From contig CANMQJ010000025.1 in assembly GCA_947500005.1 (NCBI GenBank), positions 1 through 59,942 on the forward strand: a DNA stretch of 59,942 nucleotides. Reading direction: 5' to 3'. The notes beneath the pieces are model-generated. The model saw only the letters and a program-made list of their open reading frames with translations. It was not told where the DNA came from and ran no database searches. This DNA comes from an uncultured Paracoccaceae bacterium (lineage in GTDB: Bacteria > Pseudomonadota > Alphaproteobacteria > Rhodobacterales > Rhodobacteraceae). Below are positions 16,456 through 22,868 of this stretch, piece by piece. A program made the position numbers and the translations under genes. The stretch's first letter is position 1. Each line of letters opens with the position of its first letter.

Positions 16456-16758
16456 TCACTGCCTGTTGCGGGCGACGCTAGGAATCACGGAACTTATGGG
16501 CTCGGGCGCTTCCTCGATAGTATCGTTTGCCTTGTCGGAATGGCACGATTTCCCCATGAATCTATGCATCACAAGATGCGCTCCAACGCACAACAGGAGC
16601 GGGGCGAAAGCCGATGCATTGCCCCACATACCCGCAAGCGTTCCGCCAGCGAGAAAAAAACCGATCACGGGCAACAGCATCACAATGCAACACGCCATCA
16701 TTCCGTAATGCATGAGCTTGTCTGTAATCGGCTTATTCTCGGGATTTTCGTCGTCCAT
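16456..16758 (-). CDS. DUF2933-like small membrane protein
   Basis: A 100-aa protein with two hydrophobic segments (GMMACCIVMLLPVIGFFL and APLLLCVGAHLVMH) and the DUF2933-like tail HRFMGKSCH, rich in Cys, Met and His. DUF2933 proteins are small, uncharacterised membrane proteins frequent in copper and silver clusters. The first gene of a probable DUF2933-lipoprotein-scsB operon, it stands 28 bp from a CueR-type -10 box. The residue pattern suggests metal contact at the membrane, but no activity is known. Confidence 0.8.
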   Translation of the reverse strand: MDDENPENKPITDKLMHYGMMACCIVMLLPVIGFFLAGGTLAGMWGNASAFAPLLLCVGAHLVMHRFMGKSCHSDKANDTIEEAPEPISSVIPSVARNRQ

Positions 16759-16786
16759 GACACCCTCTTTGTCTCGTTCCCGGCGT

Positions 16787-16817
16787 CATTTGCGACCCTC
16801 CAGCAGGGTAAGGTCAA
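16787..16817 (-). promoter_or_regulatory. CueR-type promoter of the DUF2933-lipoprotein-scsB unit
   Basis: Minus strand: -35 TTGACC (16817-16812), a 19-bp spacer with dyad ACCCTGCTGGAGGGT, and -10 CAAATG (16792-16787). The divergent response-regulator-like box starts 4 bp beyond the -35, so two metal regulators may meet here. Confidence 0.75.
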
Positions 16818-16820
16818 GGA

Positions 16821-16836
16821 TACAAATGGATACACT
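16821..16836 (+). promoter_or_regulatory. Putative response-regulator box upstream of the cytochrome operon
   Basis: Reads TACAAATGGATACACT, sharing TGGATACA with the box at 7232-7247 and the 10-bp half-site spacing. It lies about 80 bp before the L,D-transpeptidase start at 16914. A further half-site (TACAAA) occurs near 16888. Confidence 0.55.
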
Positions 16837-16913
16837 TCTCGCGGCCTTGTCAGGTTGCCTGATGCCGGGTCTCCCGTAAAAGACATGTACAAACCGTAGG
16901 CTAGGAGTGTGTC

Positions 16914-17474
16914 ATGACGACATCGCGAAACAACAAGATCAATCGACGAAGCCTGTTGGGGTATGCGGCTGTCGCTTTGGTTGCACCAAGCGTGGTTCGA
17001 GCCGAAACCATTCGCCGCAACATTTCTTCTTTCCGAGTTCATGACTGGCAAGACCATTTCGACACGCTCGGCAAAGGGATCATCATCTCAGACACCGTGA
17101 CGATGGCGCTACAGCACTGGACAGCGGACGGCGAGATGCGGATTTACCCGACATCCGTTCCGCTGACCGACGAACTCACCAAACGCGGTTACACCGAAGT
17201 GGTGGAAAAACGCAAAAACCCCAGTTGGGCGCCGACGCCCTCCATGCGGGAACGCAATCCGGAATGGCCGGCACGTATCGAGGGGGGTGATCCGGACAAC
17301 CCCTTGGGTACTCGCGCACTGTACCTGTCGTGGCAGTACTACCGTATTCACGGGACACAGGACACGCGCAAGATCGGCCGCCGGTCGTCAAACGGCTGCA
17401 TCGGTTTGTTCAACGAACAGATCGAGGAAGTCTACGAGCGAGCGCCTGTCGGCACTCAAGTCAAACTCATCTGA
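16914..17474 (+). CDS. L,D-transpeptidase (YkuD domain), copy 1
   Basis: A 186-aa periplasmic enzyme with a Tat-like signal (INRRSLLGY). The YkuD domain has YRIHGTQD (His146) and the catalytic SSNGCIGL (Cys162). Such enzymes form 3-3 peptidoglycan cross-links or attach proteins to peptidoglycan using a catalytic cysteine. It leads a plus-strand run with four cytochrome c genes, a multicopper oxidase and scsC, and is the first of five L,D-transpeptidases in this window. A purine-rich AGGAG precedes the ATG. Copper is known to inhibit enzymes of this family, so a metal-induced extra copy is of interest. Confidence 0.93.
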   Translation: MTTSRNNKINRRSLLGYAAVALVAPSVVRAETIRRNISSFRVHDWQDHFDTLGKGIIISDTVTMALQHWTADGEMRIYPTSVPLTDELTKRGYTEVVEKRKNPSWAPTPSMRERNPEWPARIEGGDPDNPLGTRALYLSWQYYRIHGTQDTRKIGRRSSNGCIGLFNEQIEEVYERAPVGTQVKLI

Positions 17475-17502
17475 CCCAACGGGCAAGGCGGAAGATACAG
17501 GC

Positions 17503-17961
17503 ATGGACAAATTAACTGCGCTGATTGGTGCCGTTTTTGTTATCGGCGGGGGTTTTGCCGTTTGGCAGTTCGTTGGAGCCGAAGATTTAGCGGTTGGCCA
17601 CTCCATGACGCCACCTGACACAAGCGAGATTGCCGAAGGCGATCCGATCGTCCAGGTCCAGCTGCCTGACGCACTCTCGCAGCAGGCGGCGCTTGGGAAG
17701 AACATATTCGAGGCAAAATGTTCCGAGTGTCACGGCGAAAATGCCGCCGGTCGCAACGGTGTTGCGCCGCCTCTCGTGCACAAGATCTACGAACCGAGCC
17801 ACCATTCGGACATGGCTTTTGTTCTGGCAGCTCAAAACGGCGTCCGTGCACATCACTGGAATTTCGGTAATATGCCTAAGATCGAGGGATTGACCCAAGG
17901 AGACGTCAAGATGGTGGCCGCCTATGTCCGCGAATTGCAGCGGGCCAACGGGATCAACTGA
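17503..17961 (+). CDS. Membrane-anchored monohaem cytochrome c
   Basis: A 152-aa class I cytochrome c with an uncleaved N-terminal anchor (ALIGAVFVIGGGFAVWQFVG), haem motif CSECH in FEAKCSECHGENAAG, and likely Met ligand in FGNMPKIEGL. It probably shuttles electrons at the periplasmic membrane face, perhaps for the multicopper oxidase downstream. ATG 17503 has GGCGGAAGA upstream; a longer frame exists but runs through the previous gene. Its stop overlaps the start of the next gene. Confidence 0.92.
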   Translation: MDKLTALIGAVFVIGGGFAVWQFVGAEDLAVGHSMTPPDTSEIAEGDPIVQVQLPDALSQQAALGKNIFEAKCSECHGENAAGRNGVAPPLVHKIYEPSHHSDMAFVLAAQNGVRAHHWNFGNMPKIEGLTQGDVKMVAAYVRELQRANGIN

Positions 17962-18287
17962 TGCGTTGGTCGAAGACGAACCGATGGATTCTGTCGGCCG
18001 TTTTCGGCCTTTTCCTTGTAGTTCTCGGGGTGCCAGAGGCGCCGGTATATCATGGTGAAACGTCGTTGGGGCAGGAATACCATGGTCACGAAGACGCAGG
18101 GCCATCGACCGAGGCCTCTGGCCACTGCCATCCAGGCCTCGATTGTTCTGTCCCGGCAGCGTTATTGCTTCAGCCGAACATGGCGTACGAGCCTTCTTTT
18201 CTGAAAGCCGTCATGCAAGACGGCGCGATCCAACGAACCGAATTGCGCCCGATCAGCGATCCTCCACCGCCCCGACGGTGGGTCTGA
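17961..18287 (+). CDS. Small exported His-rich protein of unknown function
   Basis: A 108-aa protein with an N-terminal hydrophobic segment (WILSAVFGLFLVVLGVPEA) and a mature part containing YHGHEDAG and GHCHPGLDCS, a Cys/His cluster that could bind copper. The C-terminus is Pro/Arg-rich (ISDPPPPRRWV). The ATG overlaps the previous stop by one base, so it is translated as part of the cytochrome operon. It resembles short copper-cluster proteins of the CopL/DUF2946 kind only in style, and I do not assign it to a family. Confidence 0.7.
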   Translation: MRWSKTNRWILSAVFGLFLVVLGVPEAPVYHGETSLGQEYHGHEDAGPSTEASGHCHPGLDCSVPAALLLQPNMAYEPSFLKAVMQDGAIQRTELRPISDPPPPRRWV

Positions 18288-18330
18288 TTTCACATCGCTC
18301 GAAAAGCAGACCCAAAGAAGGATCGAAGAC

Positions 18331-18903
18331 ATGAAAAAGACGACTATCGTAGCGGCAGTGTTGATTGCAGGTACTGCGGTCACGGCATTCGCGCATAGCG
18401 GTGCCACCGGCATCGTGAAAGAGCGCATGGACGCCATGCTTGCAATGGGGAAGGCGGTCAAGACCGTGGCCCCGATGATGAGGGGCGAAACGGCCTATGA
18501 CGCAGAAACAGTGCGCGATGCCGCGCGCCTGTTCCAGCAGCACGCCGGTGAGAGCATGACGAACCTGTTCCCTGAGGGCACAGGGGGCATGCCCTCGGAA
18601 GCCAAAGACGAGGTGTGGACCGACTGGGACCGCTTCGCAGCATTGGCGAGTCAGCTGGAAGAATATTCCGAAGGCCTGGAACGCGCAGCCGACAATGGAT
18701 TGGGCGGCATGGGCGGCAATACCTCCATGGGTGGCACCTCGATGATGGGCGGTGGGTCCATGATGGGCGGGAGCACGATGATGGGCGGAGGCGACATGAT
18801 GGATGCGGCCGCCATTGCCGAAATGCCCGCCGACGCAGCATTCGCGATGACGACCCAGGTCTGTTCCGCATGCCATGAACGCTTCCGGGCGGAAGAAGAC
18901 TGA
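18331..18903 (+). CDS. Cytochrome c' with a Met/Gly-rich insertion
   Basis: A 190-aa exported cytochrome c' (Cytochrom_C_2): signal peptide, four-helix-bundle pattern, and C-terminal haem site VCSACHERFR (C178, C181, His182). Between helices 3 and 4, residues ~122-157 form a Met/Gly-rich loop with repeated SMMGGG-type units, which ordinary cytochromes c' lack and which resembles Cu(I)-binding Met motifs. Cytochromes c' bind NO or act in electron transfer, and related ones are linked to copper tolerance in some bacteria. GAAGGATCG lies before ATG 18331. It precedes the di-haem cytochrome by 2 bp. Confidence 0.9.
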   Translation: MKKTTIVAAVLIAGTAVTAFAHSGATGIVKERMDAMLAMGKAVKTVAPMMRGETAYDAETVRDAARLFQQHAGESMTNLFPEGTGGMPSEAKDEVWTDWDRFAALASQLEEYSEGLERAADNGLGGMGGNTSMGGTSMMGGGSMMGGSTMMGGGDMMDAAAIAEMPADAAFAMTTQVCSACHERFRAEED

Positions 18904-18905
18904 CC

Positions 18906-19823
18906 ATGCGCCGGTTCTTGACACTCGTCAGCGGGGCCGCCGTGCTGGGCGCGGCCAGCCTCGGCGTCGTGATTGCATGGCCTGTCGGCAGTGCAGTGAC
19001 TCCGATTGCAATAGAGGGCAATGTCGACCGGGGCGCATATCTGGCGCGCGCCAGTGGGTGCATTGCCTGTCATACCAATTTTGAAGCGGGCGGCGCACCA
19101 CTTGCCGGAGGGGCGCCGCTCGAAACCCCGTTCGGAACGTTCTACCCGCCCAACCTGACGACAGACCCGGAACATGGCATGGGCGAATGGACGGCAGAAC
19201 AGTTCGCAAAAGCCATGCGGCAAGGCATCGGCCCCGATGGAACGCCGTACTATCCGTCTTTCCCGTACACCTTCTATGCGGATTTTTCTGATCAGGATAT
19301 CGCTGACCTCTGGGCGGCGTTTCAAACCGTGCCGCCCGTGGACGAGCCTGCACCAGAAAATGATGTCAGCTTCCCATTCGACCAACGATGGGGGCTGAAG
19401 CTCTGGCGAGCGGCGTTCTTCTACGATCCGGATACCGAACCGGTTGAAGGGCGAAGCGACTCATGGAATCGCGGACGGGAATTGGTGCGCGGTGCGGCAC
19501 ATTGCGGAGCCTGCCATACGCCGCGCAATCTTGCGGGAGGCCGCGATATCGGTGCTTCCTTTGCAGGCAACGCCCAGCTTCCCGGTGGCAGCAAGGCACC
19601 CGCGATACGGCCAAAAGACCTGGCCAAAAATGACTGGACGGTTTCAAACCTCGCTTATGCGCTCCAGACCGGCATCACCCCTTCGGGCGATGCGTTCGGC
19701 GGCAGCATGGCGGAAGTCGTTCGCGACGGAACTCGGTTTCTGACACCTGCCGATCGCGAAGCGATGGCGCTTTTCCTACTGAACAAGGACACGGTCGAGG
19801 CGGAGAACTCCGCTTCGAACTAA
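18906..19823 (+). CDS. Di-haem cytochrome c
   Basis: A 305-aa exported or membrane-anchored cytochrome with two haem motifs, CIACH (SGCIACHTNF) and CGACH (HCGACHTPRN), and the paired-domain layout of c-type subunits of alcohol/aldehyde dehydrogenases (WTAEQFAKAMRQGIGPDG, LPPLTPADREAM-like ends). No dehydrogenase catalytic subunit is nearby, so it is likely an electron carrier for the local redox chain. It starts 2 bp after the cytochrome c' stop and is followed by a hairpin before the multicopper oxidase. Confidence 0.92.
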   Translation: MRRFLTLVSGAAVLGAASLGVVIAWPVGSAVTPIAIEGNVDRGAYLARASGCIACHTNFEAGGAPLAGGAPLETPFGTFYPPNLTTDPEHGMGEWTAEQFAKAMRQGIGPDGTPYYPSFPYTFYADFSDQDIADLWAAFQTVPPVDEPAPENDVSFPFDQRWGLKLWRAAFFYDPDTEPVEGRSDSWNRGRELVRGAAHCGACHTPRNLAGGRDIGASFAGNAQLPGGSKAPAIRPKDLAKNDWTVSNLAYALQTGITPSGDAFGGSMAEVVRDGTRFLTPADREAMALFLLNKDTVEAENSASN

Positions 19824-19829
19824 CATCAC

Positions 19830-19850
19830 GCGGGGGCGACACGCCCCCGC
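19830..19850 (+). terminator. GC-rich hairpin after the cytochrome genes
   Basis: GCGGGGGC and GCCCCCGC arms around a 5-base loop, followed by TTTC. The T tract is short, so it may attenuate rather than stop transcription into the multicopper oxidase gene 16 bp further on. Confidence 0.55.
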
Positions 19851-19866
19851 TTTCTCGAGGATCGAA

Positions 19867-21261
19867 ATGAAACAAACACGTAGGGATTTCTTGCGCAATG
19901 CAACTCTGGCGGCCTGTGCGGCCGCCATCCCGCGGTCGGCTTATGCCGCAACCCCGTTCGAGGACGTGGTTACCAAGGTTGCGCGTCGACAACTTCTTCC
20001 GGACACCTACCCGGAAACAGAGATCTGGGGCTATGACGGTCTTGTTCCGGCCCCGGAAATCCGGGTTGCACAAGGCGATCGGGTGCGTCGCAGGTTCCGC
20101 AACGAGGTACCCGATCCCAGTTCGGTTCACTGGCACGGAATCCGGATCGATAACGCGATGGATGGCGTTTCAGGACTGACCCAGAAAGCCGTGGCACCAG
20201 GTGCAACCTTTGACTACGACTTCGTCGTACCGGACGCGGGCACCTATTGGTATCACGCGCATAATCGCTCATACGAGCAAGTCGCGCGTGGTTTGCGCGG
20301 TGCCTTGATCGTCGAAGAGGTCGATGGACCGGACATAGACCGCGAGGAAGTCATCGTTCTGGAGGACTGGTTGCTCGACCCTGAGAGCGGGCAGCTGTTC
20401 GACAATTTCGAACAGCCTATGATGATGAGCCACGGTGGACGCATCGGCAACTTTATCACGACCAATGGGCGCTATGACCTGACCTTGCCCGCGAAGCGCA
20501 ACGAACGCATTCGCTTGCGGATCATCAACGCAGCAAGCGCTCGAATTTTCCCGCTGAGGCTCTCTGGATTCAGTGGCTGGACGGTGGCCGTGGATGGAAT
20601 GCCAACCGGCCAACCCCAGTCGGTTGACGGCGAGTTGATCCTCGGCCCGGCACAGCGCGTCGACTTAATTGTGGATGTGACCGAAGGCGAAGGCGGCACC
20701 GCCCAATTGCTTCGCATCGGCGATGATGATCAACTGACCCCGTTGGTGAGTTTTCTGGTCAACGGCACAGCCAGTTCAGTACCAAGAGGCAAGCCACTGC
20801 CGTTGCCGCCGAACCCCGCGGCACACGCCCCGGACCTTGCCGATGCGCGTGATTTGCGACTGGTCATGTCCGGCGGGGCAATGGGGCGAATGCAGTCCGC
20901 ATTGCTTGGCGGGGAACGTCTTGGATTCCGTCAGCTTGCCCAAGCGGGCAAATTCTGGGCCCTGAATGATGTCGCCGAAATGACCGACACGCCACTGGCC
21001 GATCTATCCCTGAACGAGCCGGTGCGCCTGAAGATCGAGAACCAGACCGTTTTCCCACATGCGATGCACCTGCACGGGATGCATTTCCGCGAGCTGCGCC
21101 CCGACGGCGCGTTCGGGCCGATGCGGGACACGATCCTGTTGGCCGGCAACGAGTCCCGGGAGATCGCCTTTACGGCAGACAATCCCGGCAAGTGGCTGTT
21201 CCATTGCCACATGCTCAGCCACGCCGCATCTGGCATGACAACCTGGATACGGGTCACATGA
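19867..21261 (+). CDS. Multicopper oxidase, copy 1 (CueO/CopA-like, three-domain)
   Basis: A 464-aa Tat-exported oxidase (TRRDFLRN signal). Copper ligands are visible in four blocks: VHWHG, WYHAH, HAMHLHGMHF and FHCHMLSH, giving a type 1 site plus a trinuclear centre. Such enzymes oxidise Cu(I) to the less membrane-permeant Cu(II), reducing O2 to water. It has no long Met-rich insert like E. coli CueO. GAGGATCG precedes the ATG. The next gene (cytochrome c) overlaps its stop by 4 bp. A second copy is at 28279-29574. Confidence 0.93.
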   Translation: MKQTRRDFLRNATLAACAAAIPRSAYAATPFEDVVTKVARRQLLPDTYPETEIWGYDGLVPAPEIRVAQGDRVRRRFRNEVPDPSSVHWHGIRIDNAMDGVSGLTQKAVAPGATFDYDFVVPDAGTYWYHAHNRSYEQVARGLRGALIVEEVDGPDIDREEVIVLEDWLLDPESGQLFDNFEQPMMMSHGGRIGNFITTNGRYDLTLPAKRNERIRLRIINAASARIFPLRLSGFSGWTVAVDGMPTGQPQSVDGELILGPAQRVDLIVDVTEGEGGTAQLLRIGDDDQLTPLVSFLVNGTASSVPRGKPLPLPPNPAAHAPDLADARDLRLVMSGGAMGRMQSALLGGERLGFRQLAQAGKFWALNDVAEMTDTPLADLSLNEPVRLKIENQTVFPHAMHLHGMHFRELRPDGAFGPMRDTILLAGNESREIAFTADNPGKWLFHCHMLSHAASGMTTWIRVT

Positions 21262-21740
21262 GATATCTCGTTTGGTCCCTTCCGATCACTGTCGCAGCAG
21301 CCGCCTTCACGTATTGGCTCTCGACCAGTGCATCCTCGGATGTCGGCAGCGCGTCCAGGGCGGAGAGCTACGACATCGAAGAAGGCGCGTTGCTCTACGC
21401 AGAAAACTGTGCGTCTTGTCATGGCGCGGGTCTGGAAGGCCAGCCGGAATGGCGAACGCCCGGCGCGGATGGGCGCCTGCCAGCACCACCACATGATGAG
21501 ACGGGTCACACCTGGCATCATCCTGACAGCCTGCTCTTCGATTACACAAAACTGGGGGGTGCGGCGCTTCTGGCGCGTCAGGGCGTCGAATTCGACAGTG
21601 GCATGCCCGGTTTCGCAGACGTGCTGACCGACCAGCAAATTCACAACATCCTGGCCTTCATCCGGTCCACCTGGCCAGACCGCATCCGCGAAGTCCAGGC
21701 CGCGCGGACAGAAGCCGACGAACAACGGGGAGAGAACTAA
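21258..21740 (+). CDS. Monohaem cytochrome c
   Basis: A 160-aa class I cytochrome c with an N-terminal anchor or signal (LVWSLPITVAAAAFTYWL) and haem site CASCH in YAENCASCHGAGLEG; the axial Met is probably in SGMPGFADVL. An intervening HTWHHPDS block adds histidines. It overlaps the multicopper oxidase by 4 bp (ATGA), so electron exchange with that oxidase is plausible. It is followed immediately by scsC. Confidence 0.92.
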   Translation: MRYLVWSLPITVAAAAFTYWLSTSASSDVGSASRAESYDIEEGALLYAENCASCHGAGLEGQPEWRTPGADGRLPAPPHDETGHTWHHPDSLLFDYTKLGGAALLARQGVEFDSGMPGFADVLTDQQIHNILAFIRSTWPDRIREVQAARTEADEQRGEN

Positions 21741-21741
21741 A

Positions 21742-22473
21742 ATGCGTTTCAGACAAGCCTTCACGACGGTCGCGATAGCTGCCTTGCTTCCGCTACCGGC
21801 ACTCGCGGACGAACTGTCAGAGTCCCGGGTCAAGGAACTTGTGCTCGAGGCAATCCGCGAGAAACCGGAGATTGTCATGGAGGCCGTGGCGATCCTCGAA
21901 CAAAGGCAGGCGCAAGCGCAGGAGCTCAGTCAGGCCCAAGTTCTGAATGACCAGCGCGATCTGATCGAGAACGATCCGAATGCGCCGGTTCTCGGCAACC
22001 TGGAAGGGGACGTCACTGTTGTGGAATTTTTCGACTACAACTGTCCCTATTGTCGGCGGGTCAAACCCGAGGTGCGGGCTTTGATCGAAGACGATCCCAA
22101 CATTCGCCTCGTCTATCGTGAATGGCCCATTCTCGGAGACGGATCGGTGTTTGCCGCGAAAGCGGCCTTGGCAGCGCGCAAGCAGGACAAATACGAAGAG
22201 TTTCACTGGGCAATGATGGGGCTGGAAGGCCGCGCGGAAGAGGCCTCCGTGCTGCGCGTGGCCGAGGAGATCGGCCTGGATATCGCGCAGTTGCGCAAGG
22301 ACATGGAGGCCCCCGAGGTCGAAGAGCACATTGCGACCTCCATGCAACTGACCCAAGCTCTGGGCTTTAACGGCACGCCGTCTTTCGTGATCGGGGATGC
22401 GCTGGTCCCGGGCTTCGTCGAAAAGGCGCAGCTTGCCGACTTGGTCGAGGAAGCCCGCAAAGTCGAAGACTGA
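21742..22473 (+). CDS. scsC: ScsC/DsbA-type periplasmic disulfide isomerase-like protein
   Basis: A 243-aa exported protein with an N-terminal helical extension of about 60 residues (typical of trimeric ScsC and Com1 relatives), then a DsbA fold with YNCPYCRRV (C101, C104) and cis-Pro loop NGTPSFVIG. ScsC binds copper and shuffles disulfides, being reduced by ScsB, whose gene is at 14042-16171. GGGAGAG precedes ATG 21742. It ends the LDT-cytochrome-MCO unit before a strong terminator. Confidence 0.9.
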   Translation: MRFRQAFTTVAIAALLPLPALADELSESRVKELVLEAIREKPEIVMEAVAILEQRQAQAQELSQAQVLNDQRDLIENDPNAPVLGNLEGDVTVVEFFDYNCPYCRRVKPEVRALIEDDPNIRLVYREWPILGDGSVFAAKAALAARKQDKYEEFHWAMMGLEGRAEEASVLRVAEEIGLDIAQLRKDMEAPEVEEHIATSMQLTQALGFNGTPSFVIGDALVPGFVEKAQLADLVEEARKVED

Positions 22474-22480
22474 AATTCTG

Positions 22481-22510
22481 TGCCCGGACCACCCTTGGGT
22501 GGTCCAGGCA
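22481..22510. terminator. Bidirectional hairpin between scsC and copZ
   Basis: GGACCACCC-TT-GGGTGGTCC, extended by TGCC/GGCA outer arms, between two convergent genes. Strong stem with few flanking T residues; it probably serves both strands. Confidence 0.75.
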
Positions 22511-22515
22511 CTGCA

Positions 22516-22716
22516 TCAAGCGGCCGCAGGTTCCACGTTGTAGCCCGCATCCCGAATGATCGCTTGGACCTGATCGGCTGGTAACACGCTGTCGACATGC
22601 ACCTGTCGGGCAGAAAGGTCACATTCTACGCCTGCATTCGGATCTGCGCTCTTCACCGCGCTTTCGATTGCTGCGGTGCAATGCCCACAGCTCATGTCCA
22701 GAACGCTGAACTTCAT
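22516..22716 (-). CDS. copZ: Copper chaperone CopZ-like (HMA domain)
   Basis: A 66-aa single heavy-metal-associated domain with MSCGHC (the CxxC copper site) and the usual beta-alpha-beta layout. It carries Cu(I) in the cytoplasm to CopA or to CueR. The start at 22716 is fixed by AAGGAG eight bases upstream; a GTG nine bases earlier is inside that site. It is divergent from copA, and both have their own CueR-type promoters back to back. Confidence 0.94.
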   Translation of the reverse strand: MKFSVLDMSCGHCTAAIESAVKSADPNAGVECDLSARQVHVDSVLPADQVQAIIRDAGYNVEPAAA

Positions 22717-22748
22717 CGGAACCACTCCTTGATCTGATTTCTATCGGT

Positions 22749-22779
22749 GACATGGGGCTTCCCCCCGCTGGAAGGTCAA
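22749..22779 (-). promoter_or_regulatory. CueR-type promoter of copZ
   Basis: Minus strand -35 TTGACC (22779-22774), 19-bp spacer TTCCAGCGGGGGGAAGCCC with the CueR-like dyad, -10 CATGTC (22754-22749). Confidence 0.85.
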
Positions 22780-22807
22780 GTGAAGAAATTTATTTGGCGC
22801 CCTCCCA

Positions 22808-22838
22808 TTGACCCTCCAGTAACTGGAAGCCTCATATT
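22808..22838 (+). promoter_or_regulatory. CueR-type promoter of copA
   Basis: Plus strand -35 TTGACC (22808-22813), 19-bp spacer CTCCAGTAACTGGAAGCCT, -10 CATATT (22833-22838). The dyad CTCCAG...CTGGAA is close to known CueR operators. Confidence 0.88.
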
Positions 22839-22868
22839 CCACTTCGAATGGAAAAACAGGTGACACAT

